A stretch of DNA of 64,000 nt. Source: Paenibacillus sp. FJAT-29882 (GTDB lineage: Bacteria; Bacillota; Bacilli; Bacillales; DSM-1321). A program made the position numbers and the translations under genes. Position 1 is the first letter of the stretch. Every line of letters begins with the position of its first letter. The DNA is taken from assembly GCF_001510645.1 (NCBI RefSeq), contig NZ_LMVB01000001.1:1664436-1728435 (forward strand), given 5' to 3'. This document shows, one piece after another, positions 44,693 to 54,378 of this stretch. The notes under the pieces were generated by a model that made no database searches, was not told where the DNA came from, and saw nothing but the letters and a program-made list of their open reading frames with translations.

Positions 44693-45096
44693 ACTATACT
44701 TAAATGATACATACTACGATTTCTATTATATTTGTTGCTTAAGTGCAATTTACTTATTCTATCAAGGTTAATTGTAAAATATGTAATATTATCTTGCTCA
44801 AAAAGAATATTCTTAGATGCTGGCTGACAAGACGAAATAAAAAAAGAACGAATTTTGTCCGCTCCTTTCCTTTTAAAAAAGCGATATTCAATTTTTATTA
44901 CGAATATACGTTAAATGAAACAAGCAAGTTTTCTTTTCCTGTTTGATATGAATCTGTTCAAAGTTAACTACAATTCATTAAACAAACATTCACTCCTGTT
45001 TATTAAGTAATATCATCTTCATACCTTCTAAAATACTTGGTTTTCTATCTTTTCTACCTTCACTCTGTTAAACTTGATTAAAGCGAGGTGTTATTA
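44693..45096. other. Intergenic, no feature
   Basis: AT-rich. A 67-codon frame at 44743-44946 lacks a ribosome site and a protein-like pattern. Nothing else is seen. Confidence 0.4.
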
Positions 45097-45312
45097 TTGG
45101 CTATTTATAAAGCAAGAAAAAGCAATCTTACGGCTCTTTTAAACAAAAGTGATATAGATTTTAAAACACTTTCTGAAAATACAGGTATCTCTATTGAGAA
45201 GTTATCAGACTTTAACAACAAGACAGTGATGAATATTAATACAGCAATGACGATCTCAAAAGAAATCGGCTGCACGATGGAAGATCTATATAAATGGACC
45301 AAAACAGAATGA
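45097..45312 (+). CDS. Small Cro/XRE-like helix-turn-helix protein
   Basis: The protein has 71 residues from the TTG at 45097, placed about seven bases after GCGAGGTG; a GTG at 45088 overlaps that site. Residues about 25-60 (IDFKTLSENTGISIEKLSDF, then NINTAMTISKEIGCTMEDLY) form a Cro-type HTH with the usual closing Leu-Tyr. It is a stand-alone putative regulator with no obvious target. Confidence 0.65.
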   Translation: MAIYKARKSNLTALLNKSDIDFKTLSENTGISIEKLSDFNNKTVMNINTAMTISKEIGCTMEDLYKWTKTE

Positions 45313-45405
45313 TTAATTTCATTCTTTTTTTATGTATAAAACTCTCCTACTAACACAAACTATTTTTGCAACACCATATTCTAAAATTCTAAGGAGATGT
45401 ACATC

Positions 45406-45606
45406 ATGACAAGTAACAACAGTAATAATTTAGTTGTTCCAGGAGTACAACAAGCATTAGATCAAATGAAATATGAAATTGCGCAAGAATTCGGAGTTAC
45501 ATTAGGAGCTGAAACAACCTCACGCGCCAATGGATCTGTAGGTGGAGAAATTACAAAACGTTTAGTACAAATGGCTGAACAACAACTTGGTGGATATACC
45601 CGCTAA
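45406..45606 (+). CDS. Alpha/beta-type small acid-soluble spore protein
   Basis: The protein has 66 residues from the ATG at 45406, nine bases after AAGGAG; an ATG at 45397 is too close to that site. The sequence has the family blocks [20 protein letters not shown], the GPR protease site around EIAQEFGV, and [16 protein letters not shown]. It coats spore DNA against UV and heat and should be made in the forespore under SigG. It is monocistronic. Confidence 0.95.
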   Translation: MTSNNSNNLVVPGVQQALDQMKYEIAQEFGVTLGAETTSRANGSVGGEITKRLVQMAEQQLGGYTR

Positions 45607-45632
45607 TATTTAACTGATATAAAATGTTATTG

Positions 45633-45668
45633 ATGAGGAGAGACTTGCTTCTGACCTTCTCTCCTCTT
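45633..45668 (+). terminator. Terminator of the spore protein gene
   Basis: GAGGAGAGA and TCTCTCCTC form a 9-bp stem around a 14-nt loop, followed by TTATGT. The interval to 45917 contains no convincing gene; a minus-strand frame across it (45551-45958) runs through the spore gene and is rejected. Confidence 0.6.
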
Positions 45669-45917
45669 ATGTATATACCTATAGAAACACTGGTCTTATT
45701 CAGTAAATTTACTAATAAAAATGACCCAATTCTCTTAAAATACTCTGTTATTTCTTTCTCTTCTGTCAAATTAAACACATAAACAGCCCTCTTGCCTTTT
45801 AGCATATCTAAAGAGGTTTTCTTTATGTAAAAGAGGCCCTGATTCATTGTAATATTGTAGGGTCGCAAATTTTTAGAATGTGCTAACATACTTACTATAG
45901 TTGTCTTGCTCTTTTGT

Positions 45918-46832
45918 TTATTCTTGGTATTCTGGATGGTTATGTCGCTTACATCCAAACAAATAGCAAGCCCCAGTTATTGAAATTTCAAATTCCATCA
46001 AAGGGATATGTCCAGATGAAATGAGTTCAACCATATTTTCGTATTTGTTTTTCTCTTCAAGTAATTGTGTAATGTGTGCTTCTTTATCGTTTTTTGTCCA
46101 ATTTTCTTCACATTCTTCTTCATGAGCATCTTTAATTTCTTCGTCTTTTTGTTTAATGGCTTCATTTACGACTTCATAAATGCGGGTGATATTTCTTGTG
46201 TGGAAGAGGGAATAAATAAATCGACTAATCCAATAAGGGTCTTTCCAGTAATCTTTCCACCCTTTTTCAAACCAATATATCGCTTCATTGAAACAATCCA
46301 ACTCAACATACAAGTCGGCAATCTCAATTTCTCCTACAAATTCATCCGCTTCTACCATGAACGCATCTAGCTTCTCTCTCGCTTCTGTTTTCTTTCCAAG
46401 CTCAATTAAACATTTGACATGACTGTACATGGCTGAATCAGAATTACCAGCAACTCGTAGGAAATAGTCTGAAGCTTCCTTCACGTCCTTAAGACGATAT
46501 CTTGCTATAGCTAAATTATGATAAGCTTCATTAGATGGCTGAATCCATATGGACTTCAGGAATGCGTCTGAGGCAAGTTGCCACTTTTTTTGTTTACTAT
46601 AAATCTCCCCTAATAAGTTATAAGGAAAATAAGAGAGCGGATTCATATGAATGACTTCTTTGATTAATTCAAGGGCCTTTTCATCATCCTCTTCTTCATA
46701 GCTGTACATCCAGGCAAGATTATTTAGGGATTGTATATTTCTCGATTCTTTTACTGCCTTTTGAAAAAAGCTTAAAGCTTCTTCATATTCATTTTTCTCA
46801 AAAAAATCAAGAGCCTTTTTGTTGATATTCAA
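45918..46832 (-). CDS. TPR-repeat protein
   Basis: The 304-residue protein starts at a TTG after GGGGAGAG. At least five tetratricopeptide-like helix pairs span about 2-200 (for example ALDFFEKNEYEEALSFFQKA, SYFPYNLLGEIYSKQKKWQL, AYHNLAIARYRLKDVKEASD). An acidic helical region lies at about 225-265. The tail has two cysteines and two histidines (CYLFGCKRHNH), possibly a metal site. It is a likely protein-interaction scaffold. It lies downstream of xylB on the same strand, with an inverted repeat in between. Confidence 0.8.
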   Translation of the reverse strand: MNINKKALDFFEKNEYEEALSFFQKAVKESRNIQSLNNLAWMYSYEEEDDEKALELIKEVIHMNPLSYFPYNLLGEIYSKQKKWQLASDAFLKSIWIQPSNEAYHNLAIARYRLKDVKEASDYFLRVAGNSDSAMYSHVKCLIELGKKTEAREKLDAFMVEADEFVGEIEIADLYVELDCFNEAIYWFEKGWKDYWKDPYWISRFIYSLFHTRNITRIYEVVNEAIKQKDEEIKDAHEEECEENWTKNDKEAHITQLLEEKNKYENMVELISSGHIPLMEFEISITGACYLFGCKRHNHPEYQE

Positions 46833-46875
46833 TTATGCTCTCCCCTATTTTTGATAATTTCTATTATAGAACATA

Positions 46876-46899
46876 TTAACCAGCTTCGAAGTTGGTTAA
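46876..46899. terminator. Palindrome between xylB and the TPR gene
   Basis: TTAACCA-CTTC and GAAG-TGGTTAA form a near-perfect 24-bp palindrome 50 bases after the xylB stop. It may be a weak terminator or an operator for the TPR gene. Confidence 0.4.
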
Positions 46900-46948
46900 T
46901 CTTTCCCTAATTTGAAACAAAACAAGTCGCGGATTCCCAAAAAAATGT

Positions 46949-48448
46949 TTAAGAAAAATCCGAAAGGCGATGAAATAGCTCTTTATTCTGTTGGTAAGCC
47001 GATTTGTAGTATTGATACATGTCGTTGTACATACGAACATCTTCTGGATGTGGGACAACTGGTTCATCACTAAATTTGATAATCGCTTGGCACGCTTCTT
47101 GAATAGATGGATAAGCTTGAACACCAACTCCTGCAATGATTGCTGCACCTACACAGGCTTGTTCTTCTTGACTTACTTTGTAAATTTCTTGATTTAAAAT
47201 ATTAGCTTGTATTTGCATCCAAACATCACTACGTGCCCCACCACCAGATGCAATGAAGGTATCCATTTTTGTATCGAGACTTTTGATAATTTCAACTGAA
47301 TCTCTTAGAGCAAATACTACTCCTTCCATCACTGCACGGATAAGATGTGCTTGAGAATGATTTAGTACTAGCCCTAAAAATGTTCCACGCGCAGAAGAAT
47401 CCATATGTGGAGTACGTTCACCTGTCAAATATGGCAAAAATAACAACCCTTCACTTCCCGGATTGACGCTTTTCGCTAACTCATTTATTTCCTGATAAGG
47501 CATATTCGATAGTATTTTTTCATTTAACCAGCTTAAAGATAAACCAGCAGCCAAACTTGCTCCCATAATGTTCCAGGTCCCAGGGACGGCATTACAGAAG
47601 GTATGGGTTCTCATCTGTTTATCATATTTAGGTTCTGCGATCACTGAAAAAACTTGCCCACCGGTACCAATTGTTAAAGAAACTTGACCTGCTTCTACAA
47701 TGCCGTTTCCGACCGATTGCATCGGTTGATCCCCTCCCCCATAAACGACTGGTGTTCCTTTGTATAATCCTGTTTCTTTCGCGGTTTCTTCTGTTACTTC
47801 ACCAGCAATATCAAATGGATTGTTCACATTTGGATAGAAATCACGATTCAATCCTATTGCTGAAATTAGTTCGTCCGACCAAATCAAATTCTTTGTATTA
47901 AACGCCAGCGTTGCAGATGCATCAGTCACATCTGTTCCAATTTCTCCAGTCATCATTAGTCGAATATAGTCTTTGGGCAACAGCACTTTATAAATTTTTT
48001 CATACGTCTCAGGTTCGTTTTGCTTAATCCATAGTAAGGAAGGAGTTTGGAATCCAGTAGATAGTGGATTTAAAGTAATTTCCCCTACATTATTTTTCCC
48101 TAACAACTCGTAAATCGAGTCTACTTCCCGCTGCGTTCTTTGATCTGACCATATAATGGCTGGGCGAATTACTTGTAACTGTTTATCGATAAGTACCATA
48201 CCGTGCATTTGCCCAGAGAAGCCTATTCCCTTTAACTCCTGCGATTGAATATGGGCATTGTTCAAAGCCTCCTTTATCGTCTGTACAGTTGACCTCCACC
48301 ATCTTTTTGGATCTTGTTCCGCATATCCTTTATTTGGTATAGAAATTTCATAGTATGCTTGAGCAGAGCTTTTCATATTTCCATCGATATCGATTATGAC
48401 CGTTTTTACACTGGATGTCCCCAAATCTATTCCCATTAAATAACTCAT
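46949..48448 (-). CDS. xylB: Xylulokinase
   Basis: The 499-residue FGGY kinase phosphorylates D-xylulose with ATP. The N-terminal phosphate loop is MGIDLGTSSVKTVIID (5-20). The sugar-binding GFSGQMHGMV and SDQRT are characteristic of XylB. The C-terminal FGGY signature region is GGGARSDVWMQIQANIL. The ATG follows GGGAGTGATGG. No xylA, xylose permease or xylR gene is nearby, so substrate assignment rests on sequence. Confidence 0.88.
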   Translation of the reverse strand: MSYLMGIDLGTSSVKTVIIDIDGNMKSSAQAYYEISIPNKGYAEQDPKRWWRSTVQTIKEALNNAHIQSQELKGIGFSGQMHGMVLIDKQLQVIRPAIIWSDQRTQREVDSIYELLGKNNVGEITLNPLSTGFQTPSLLWIKQNEPETYEKIYKVLLPKDYIRLMMTGEIGTDVTDASATLAFNTKNLIWSDELISAIGLNRDFYPNVNNPFDIAGEVTEETAKETGLYKGTPVVYGGGDQPMQSVGNGIVEAGQVSLTIGTGGQVFSVIAEPKYDKQMRTHTFCNAVPGTWNIMGASLAAGLSLSWLNEKILSNMPYQEINELAKSVNPGSEGLLFLPYLTGERTPHMDSSARGTFLGLVLNHSQAHLIRAVMEGVVFALRDSVEIIKSLDTKMDTFIASGGGARSDVWMQIQANILNQEIYKVSQEEQACVGAAIIAGVGVQAYPSIQEACQAIIKFSDEPVVPHPEDVRMYNDMYQYYKSAYQQNKELFHRLSDFS

Positions 48449-48554
48449 TTTATACCATCACTCCCCAATCCAATAAATGAAGAAAGGCCCCTTTTCAATT
48501 AGCAGGTACCATTTTACTGTTGACAAAATAATGTCGAGCTTTTAGTGATTCCAT

Positions 48555-49115
48555 CTAAAGATTACCTGAAAATTTAGGAATAACAATCGCATTACAGGAT
48601 TTTTCGTAAAATTCAAGAGGTCCAGCTTCACCTATAACTGAATACTCATAGCTTTTTTCTTTCATCTCACTTAAACAATAGTGAAGCAAAGTATAACCTA
48701 TTCCATGAATACGCTTTGATACGGATGTACCCATTGGACTAAATAATCCTTTTTTTCTTCAGACAACATCAAAGCAAGCAAACCCAACAATAATTCCATT
48801 TACGGCAGCAACATAAATTGGAATATTTTCTTCTTAAAACCCATTTTCAATAGATGCTAACCATCCATTTCCAAATTCCTTTTTCACAAAAAGTTCTAAT
48901 GCTGCTGCATCATCTTGTTCTGCTTTTCTAAAAATTATTTCACTGGGAGTAAATTCAGGAAAGGTATAATTTTTCAATGAAACAATCATATCCCTCTGGG
49001 AAGTTATGATGTCAAGAATCTTTGAAACATCCAATCCCTCTATAACTGAACTTGTCGCAGGGTCTTTTAAATCAAAAAGAGCTTTTATTAATATTCCTTC
49101 ATTTATATAAACCTA
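48555..49115 (-). pseudogene. GNAT acetyltransferase, multiple stops
   Basis: Reading on the minus strand: GLDVSKILDIITSQRDMIVS, later EIIFRKAEQDDAAALELFVK and KKEFGNGWLASIENGF then a stop, IPIYVAAVNGIIVGFACFDV then a stop, GLFSPMGTSVSKRIHGIGYT (acetyl-CoA loop), and EAGPLEFYEKSCNAIVIPKF and a stop. All is in one frame with two internal stops and no intact start. Gene decay by point mutation. Confidence 0.75.
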
Positions 49116-49154
49116 ATTGAATCGTTTCATCCGTTTATATGCATTCCCCAATAC

Positions 49155-49444
49155 CTATTTAGTTGATAGAGAAATATTCATGCTAAAAGGATGAAATCGC
49201 ATACCTTGTTCATCAAAGTCAAAATTCATTTCTTTGCTCGTTCAATTAAAATATCAAAAAGATATGGGTAATTAATAAATAGTTCTGCACAAGCTCCTGT
49301 CCTCTCAAGTGATGTACCTATTAACAAATGAATTGGATAGACAATATTGTTTGTTTTTTTAGCTTCTAGTTCTACAAATTTAATTATTCTTAATGAGCGA
49401 TCGGAAAACTTAATATTAGTTAAATCCGCATCAACAAGCATCAT
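49155..49444 (-). pseudogene. Clp N-terminal-domain protein, frameshifted
   Basis: An ATG behind GTGGAGTG opens a Clp_N-like repeat (NIKFSDRSLRIIKFVELEAK, then YPIHLLIGTSLERTGACAEL), which stops at residue 72. The next frame continues KEMNFDFDEQGMRFHPF and ends at 49155. The intact gene would have about 95 codons. A functional truncated adaptor of 72 residues is possible. Confidence 0.55.
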
Positions 49445-49706
49445 ATATTCACTCCACTATAACGTTTATTTATTAATTCGTGACATATATAAATATTCCT
49501 TTTAAGATAAAGTCTTTTCGGCATTCCTTGCTCAATTACTTGCTCTGATATTTAGATAAGTTGAGCAAAGTTTAACAGAATTTTATACATAATCAACATT
49601 GATCCATTCACCTTATAAAATTGATATTGCGGCTTCCATCAGTGTGCTTTTACCATTTTCTCTTCGACTAAAACGCATCTTCATGTCACTTTTTTTGATT
49701 TTTCTG
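49445..49706. other. Upstream region of the YflT gene
   Basis: A minus-strand scrap (49619-49688) reads RRENGKSTLMEAAISIL, like a degraded Walker A segment. No gene is present. Confidence 0.3.
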
Positions 49707-49732
49707 GTTTTAAAAAGCATAGTGAATGGTAT
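49706..49732 (+). promoter_or_regulatory. Possible SigB promoter
   Basis: GGTTTTA followed after about 14 bases by GGTATT resembles the SigB consensus GTTTAA-N(12-15)-GGGWAW. It lies about 35 bases before the ribosome site of a YflT-family gene, a family usually under SigB. Confidence 0.4.
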
Positions 49733-49767
49733 TAACAGTATAAACAGATGATTGGAGGAGGATAAAA

Positions 49768-50265
49768 ATGAGAAGAAAAGTATATGGGATTTTTAATTCG
49801 GATGTAGAAGTAGTAAAGGCAATTAATGAACTGAAGTCAAAAGGGTATGCTGGAAACGAAATTCTGGTTGTGGCAGATAAGGAAGATCAATTGGACTTTG
49901 TCACCAACAATCTGACAACAGATGTGAATGTTGTGGCGGACGAGCATCGAGATGAATCATTGATGGCAAAAGTAAAGAATTTCTTTATAGGAGAAGATGA
50001 TTCGCTCACTGAGCAACTTGTCACTTTGGGTTTAACTGATCGCGATGCAGCTGATTATTCGATTAATGTAAAATCCGGAAAAATCTTGGTCCTTATCGAA
50101 GAAAACAATGACATTGGAATCGGGTTAAATCAATCGCATTCAACCAATCATCAAAATGGTCCATCAGGTGAAATTATTGATGAGTCCAGTAAATTAAAAG
50201 AGCCTAAATTTCATGGAACAGTACGTCAAGGTGATATCAGGGGTGCTGAATTTAATCGGAAATAA
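49768..50265 (+). CDS. YflT-family general stress protein
   Basis: The 165-residue protein starts at an ATG after GGAGGAGG. The N-terminal 100 residues form the heat-induced stress protein YflT domain (VYGIFNSDVEVVKAINELKS, later GKILVLIEENND). The C-terminal 60 residues are polar and probably unstructured. The molecular role is unknown; homologues are induced by stress. It ends at a 22-bp terminator. Confidence 0.85.
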   Translation: MRRKVYGIFNSDVEVVKAINELKSKGYAGNEILVVADKEDQLDFVTNNLTTDVNVVADEHRDESLMAKVKNFFIGEDDSLTEQLVTLGLTDRDAADYSINVKSGKILVLIEENNDIGIGLNQSHSTNHQNGPSGEIIDESSKLKEPKFHGTVRQGDIRGAEFNRK

Positions 50266-50280
50266 ACTAATAGATAGTTA

Positions 50281-50328
50281 AAAAATGTGAGAGGAGGAGG
50301 TTTACACCTCCTCCTCTCACATTTTTTG
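50281..50328. terminator. 22-bp perfect hairpin terminator
   Basis: The arms 50281-50302 and 50307-50328 are perfectly complementary (centre GAGGAGGAGGT) around TTAC, with A and T runs at the ends. Confidence 0.9.
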
Positions 50329-50562
50329 TGAATGAATATGTAACTCTAAAAAATTTCATCGAAGTATTCTTTTAGATAAGGGAACATCCCCCTCTACTGC
50401 TCCCCCAACAATGAACGTTTTGATATTTGAATCCCACTTTTTAAGAATATCAGTTAGGAAAGTCTCCTCCTCCAAGGAAAGGCTTCAATTTTTCGTTATC
50501 GCCTCAGGTTACTGATCCTCTAATAGGGAAGATCATAAGAAAAAATTGATGGAGGGATAGGA

Positions 50563-50679
50563 TTGGTTTATGTAGAAATAGCAGTGAAGCTTTTGGTAGG
50601 ACTACTTGGTCTTATCATTGTAACGCGGCTGCTTGGAAAAAAAGAAATGTCGCAGCTTACCCCCTTTAATATTATGTGA
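50563..50679 (+). pseudogene. DUF421 (YetF-like) membrane protein, N-terminal fragment
   Basis: A TTG after GGAGGG opens LVYVEIAVKLLVGLLGLIIV followed by TRLLGKKEMSQLTPFN, the conserved N-terminus of DUF421 proteins, then stops after 38 codons. The downstream part is absent. On the minus strand at about 50729-50822 another fragment (LEELRQDDNIDVLEVILTV) is seen. The rest of 50329-50936 has nothing recognisable. Confidence 0.7.
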
Positions 50680-50936
50680 TTGATAGTAAGGAAAAAGGAC
50701 CAAGCCAAAACGATCATCCTTTTTATTTTGGTACTTTTCTTCTTTTAACCGTAAGAATTACTTCTAAAACGTCGATATTATCGTCCTGTCGGAGCTCCTC
50801 TAAAACTTCTTTATTTTTCACAATATTGTATGGACAGAAAGCAAAAAAGAATCAGCCATTTAGATAACAAGATTAATTCCTATAATTCCCCATTCCATTA
50901 CGCTGTTTTTTTATGATTAATTAACTTCGTCTTTCA

Positions 50937-51494
50937 TTAAGCAATTTGATCGCTTTGGTCGGCCACGAGCCTCTTATAGAGATGAAGATCTTCTTGATAT
51001 AAATGAATATAGGTTGCTAAGCCTTGCGATTTTACTAGTTCGAAACTTACCCAATCCACAACACAATAGTCCTCGTTCATTTTTTTTGAATTTCCCCAGG
51101 TCATCTCTTCGAAAACAAGATTCATCTCATGCTCTTCAATCAGCATAGCAAGCAGTTTGATGTCATTGTATTGTGTGTACTGAGAATATCTTCTTTTCAT
51201 TTTGAAAATCTCGCTCGTTCTTTCAAGTGAATCCAATAGTGATTTCCGGTCCACAGCATGAATCATTTCATGCAAAGTTAATGCCTTAATATATGATTCA
51301 AATAAAACGGGCGTCTTCATTTCCCGTATGGATTCTTGCACACGTTTAACGTCATAACCTATATAGTCCCCGATAAAGTTATAACTCATATTCACCCCGG
51401 TACGATCTTGCTTTAGTTCAATGTCTATTCCAACAACTTCTATAGTTGACTGGATCAGTTCCTGGATCCAATGTTCTTTATTTTTTTCGTTCAC
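50937..51494 (-). CDS. Putative zinc metallopeptidase-like protein, unknown family
   Basis: The 185-residue protein starts at a GTG after CAAGGGGAAATA. It has a zincin HExxH motif (TLHEMIHAVDR, around residue 76) and a later acidic cluster (AMLIEEHEMNLVFEE) that could give the third ligand. There is no signal peptide or membrane segment, so it is probably cytoplasmic. The family is not recognised. It is monocistronic. Confidence 0.6.
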   Translation of the reverse strand: MNEKNKEHWIQELIQSTIEVVGIDIELKQDRTGVNMSYNFIGDYIGYDVKRVQESIREMKTPVLFESYIKALTLHEMIHAVDRKSLLDSLERTSEIFKMKRRYSQYTQYNDIKLLAMLIEEHEMNLVFEEMTWGNSKKMNEDYCVVDWVSFELVKSQGLATYIHLYQEDLHLYKRLVADQSDQIA

Positions 51495-51921
51495 TATTTC
51501 CCCTTGCTTTCTTATGGATTTATATTACAAGTTTAACGCCCTTATTAGACCGTAAACTGAAACCGAAGAAGTATATTAAACGATATTAGATATTTAAAAG
51601 AAATATGCGGAAATACTCCCAAATCAGACCGGTTTATAACAAAATTAGTTCCATTTCGATAAGAAATTATTACGGACTATCATTCTTGTTATAAATATCA
51701 AAAATCAAACTTTTGTACGTAAAGGAATCGATTTTTTTAGTTTACTCAACTAAAGCACCCTTATCATTAATGGGAATACCTGCTTCACATTGTATTAGGA
51801 TTCTGCGCTTAATTAGATGAAAAACTAAAGTATTCAAAATCACCCCAATATTTCGTCTGTTTCTATCGATATACAACGGGTATATCTTACTATTAAGATT
51901 TGTAATTTAGGAGGCATCGCC
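51495..51921. other. Divergent intergenic region
   Basis: It lies between the zincin gene and the phosphodiesterase gene. AT-rich; no promoter or hairpin could be named with confidence. Confidence 0.4.
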
Positions 51922-53886
51922 ATGACTAGGAAATTATTTATTCTCGCTGCAGCTTTTATTTTATTCCTACACTTAACTAGTACAGTACAAGCTGAGATCC
52001 GACAAAGTGACAAGCAAAGTGTCATTCTCATTTCATTCGATGGTATGAGACATGATTTAACAAAAAAGTATATAAAAGAAGAGAAATTACCTCATCTAAA
52101 AAAACTAATCAAACAGGGAGTCTGGGCGAAGAATCCACAGACAATTACACCTTCACTTACCGCACCTTCTCATGCGGCTATTGCTACGGGAGCGAGACCC
52201 GATCAAACAGGAATCGTCAGTAACCAGTGGCATGAAGAAAATAAACCAATCGAAAATATAGATGATGGTTTTCAAACAAAAATAGAAGTGCCTCCGCTAT
52301 GGGTGGAAGCAAGAAAATCAGGCAAAGTAACTGCAACCGTTGCATTTCCAGGAGCCAATCCTAAGGTAGGAAAGCAAGCGGATTATTCTATTTTTTATGG
52401 GAAAACATGGGCTCCAAGTAGTAGGGATTCATTATCCTTTACAGAAGCAACTGAATGGACCAATCCTCCCGAAAGCTTCAGTCCACTTAAGGAGGCTGAG
52501 CTAACCATTGCGTTACAAAAGGGAAAAAAACAAAAGATTTATCTTTTAGCTGTTGATTCTACAAATGATCGAACTCAAAATTATGACAGCTTTACCGTAT
52601 CCAAAGATAAGAAAATAAGAAAAAACGATCCATACATAAAGGAAGGTAAATGGGGATCTCTTCCTCTTGATATCGATAACACATACGCAGCGGGGTTTTG
52701 GTTTAAAATTCAAACCAATCAAACTGACTTGAGTGAAGGAGTCACCATGTATCGTACGGCTGTGACTTCCGGTACAATAAATGGTCCTAAAGGATTTTCT
52801 GATGATATCAAGAATCATTTCGGCTTTTTTCCTGTTCAAGACGATGACAAGGCTTTGCAAAAAGGCTGGATCAGCAGAGCTGAATACGAAGAAATTAGTA
52901 CGAGATTTGTCATGTGGGTAACCGATGTATCCCTTTATATTAAACATAAGTATCAGCCTGATTCACTCATGTTTTATGGGCCGCAGATTGATCATGAAAG
53001 CCATCAATATCTGTTGACTGATCCACGGCAGCCAGGATACACAGAAGAAAAAGCCAAAGAATATGGTCAATATGTGGAATGGTCATACAAACTTGCTGAT
53101 AGGGTTGTAGGCAGAACAATGAAAGAACTTTCCGATAAAGATCATCTATTTATCGTCTCTGATCATGGCATGGAACCAGCTCATACAACGCTTAACCCGA
53201 ATAAAGAATTGAAGGATGCCGGGCTATTAGTATTAGATGAAAATAATGAGATAAATATGAAAAAAACCAAAGCCTATGCGGTGCCTAGCGGATCTATCGC
53301 TCACGTTTACATTAACTTGAAGTCTAGGGAAAAGGGTGGAATCGTTCCTATGGATAATTATGTAGACATTACGAACGAAATTACTCGGATTTTCGAAAAC
53401 ATTCAACTGAAAAATGAGAACAGAACGAAAATGACCATATATAACTTCAAAACAATGACCAAAGAGTTAAATAATGAGGATTTCTCTTTCTCCCGAGTAA
53501 AAAAACGAGCAAAAAAGATTATAGGAAATCTTTTCAACGTCAAGGTCCATCCATATGAAAAAGTCATAAACATCACAGAAGATGTAGGGATCAAACATGC
53601 GAATGCCGGTGACCTCTTATTGATGGGTGCTCCCGGTTATGTCATGGGGAGTGGAACTTCAAAGCAGGCAGATTCACCAGTTGAATTAGGAACTCACGGC
53701 GGAGACCCGAAAAGAAGTGAGCTGAAACCTGTCTTTATCGCTGCCGGACCGGAACTGGAAAAAGGAAAGAAAATCGGCTCAACCTCCAATCTTGACATCG
53801 CCCCAACGATTTATCGTCTACTTGAACTGGAAGCCCCTTCTTTCGTCGAGGGAAGCGTAATTGATGAAGCGTTTCGGAGGAATTAA
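51922..53886 (+). CDS. Secreted alkaline phosphatase-superfamily phosphodiesterase
   Basis: The 654-residue protein has a Sec signal peptide (MTRKLFILAAAFILFLHL, cleaved near VQA-EI). The type I phosphodiesterase/nucleotide pyrophosphatase core has the first metal Asp in ILISFDGMRHD and the nucleophile Thr/Ser region TPSLTAPSHAAIATG. DHESHQ, SDHGME and GTHGGD carry further metal ligands. It would hydrolyse phosphodiester or pyrophosphate bonds outside the cell, perhaps for phosphate scavenging. The ATG follows TAGGAGGCATCGCC. Confidence 0.88.
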   Translation: MTRKLFILAAAFILFLHLTSTVQAEIRQSDKQSVILISFDGMRHDLTKKYIKEEKLPHLKKLIKQGVWAKNPQTITPSLTAPSHAAIATGARPDQTGIVSNQWHEENKPIENIDDGFQTKIEVPPLWVEARKSGKVTATVAFPGANPKVGKQADYSIFYGKTWAPSSRDSLSFTEATEWTNPPESFSPLKEAELTIALQKGKKQKIYLLAVDSTNDRTQNYDSFTVSKDKKIRKNDPYIKEGKWGSLPLDIDNTYAAGFWFKIQTNQTDLSEGVTMYRTAVTSGTINGPKGFSDDIKNHFGFFPVQDDDKALQKGWISRAEYEEISTRFVMWVTDVSLYIKHKYQPDSLMFYGPQIDHESHQYLLTDPRQPGYTEEKAKEYGQYVEWSYKLADRVVGRTMKELSDKDHLFIVSDHGMEPAHTTLNPNKELKDAGLLVLDENNEINMKKTKAYAVPSGSIAHVYINLKSREKGGIVPMDNYVDITNEITRIFENIQLKNENRTKMTIYNFKTMTKELNNEDFSFSRVKKRAKKIIGNLFNVKVHPYEKVINITEDVGIKHANAGDLLLMGAPGYVMGSGTSKQADSPVELGTHGGDPKRSELKPVFIAAGPELEKGKKIGSTSNLDIAPTIYRLLELEAPSFVEGSVIDEAFRRN

Positions 53887-54340
53887 CATAAGCATCTAAA
53901 TTAGCGAACTATAGTTAGCAAGATTTCGTTGAAAGAACAACAATGAATCTCTTGATAAATCGTTAAATAATGATGACAAGAACGAGATATTATTTGTTTA
54001 ATTTGCATCGGTCGATGAATAATAATTCTAGACATATTAAGTAAATGGTACAATTCCCCTCTTTCTTGTTATCGTTATTAGCGAAATAGATTTGGTGCAG
54101 GCCTATATTAAGAAAGCAAAATCATAAAAACATAAATTGGTTTGTAATCCGTCGCCATTATCCACTCCCTAAGATGATAGATACAATGTTTTATCGCTTC
54201 CAAAATTCTTCATTCCATACATATTCTTTATCCCCTACTGTATATATCATTGTTGCGATACATACTAATCGATACGAAAACTAGCCTGTCTTCTTGTTTC
54301 TTTTTTAATAGACTTCGTATTTTAAATGCCCTATAATAGC
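53887..54340. other. Intergenic, no gene
   Basis: A short minus-strand scrap near 54200-54262 reads MIYTVGDKEYVWNEEFWKR and stop, possibly an N-terminal remnant. Otherwise empty. Confidence 0.3.
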
Positions 54341-54351
54341 AATTATGTTTT

Positions 54352-54366
54352 CAAAATACGAATAAT
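54352..54366 (+). promoter_or_regulatory. PurBox-like site upstream of guaD
   Basis: AAAATACGAATAATA resembles the Bacillus PurR box (AWWWCCGAACWWT). The core AAATACGAATA recurs, inverted, upstream of guaC (58931-58943). Confidence 0.35.
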
Positions 54367-54378
54367 AAGGTGTAAAAA

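Noticed and set aside
45551..45958. Minus-strand frame of 135 codons
   Set aside because: It reads through the opposite strand of the spore protein gene and its terminator, has no ribosome site, and overlaps the start of no known family.
54100..54378. Guanine (purine) riboswitch upstream of guaD
   Set aside because: I looked for the conserved purine aptamer loops and did not find them here or upstream of guaC; only PurBox-like motifs are present.
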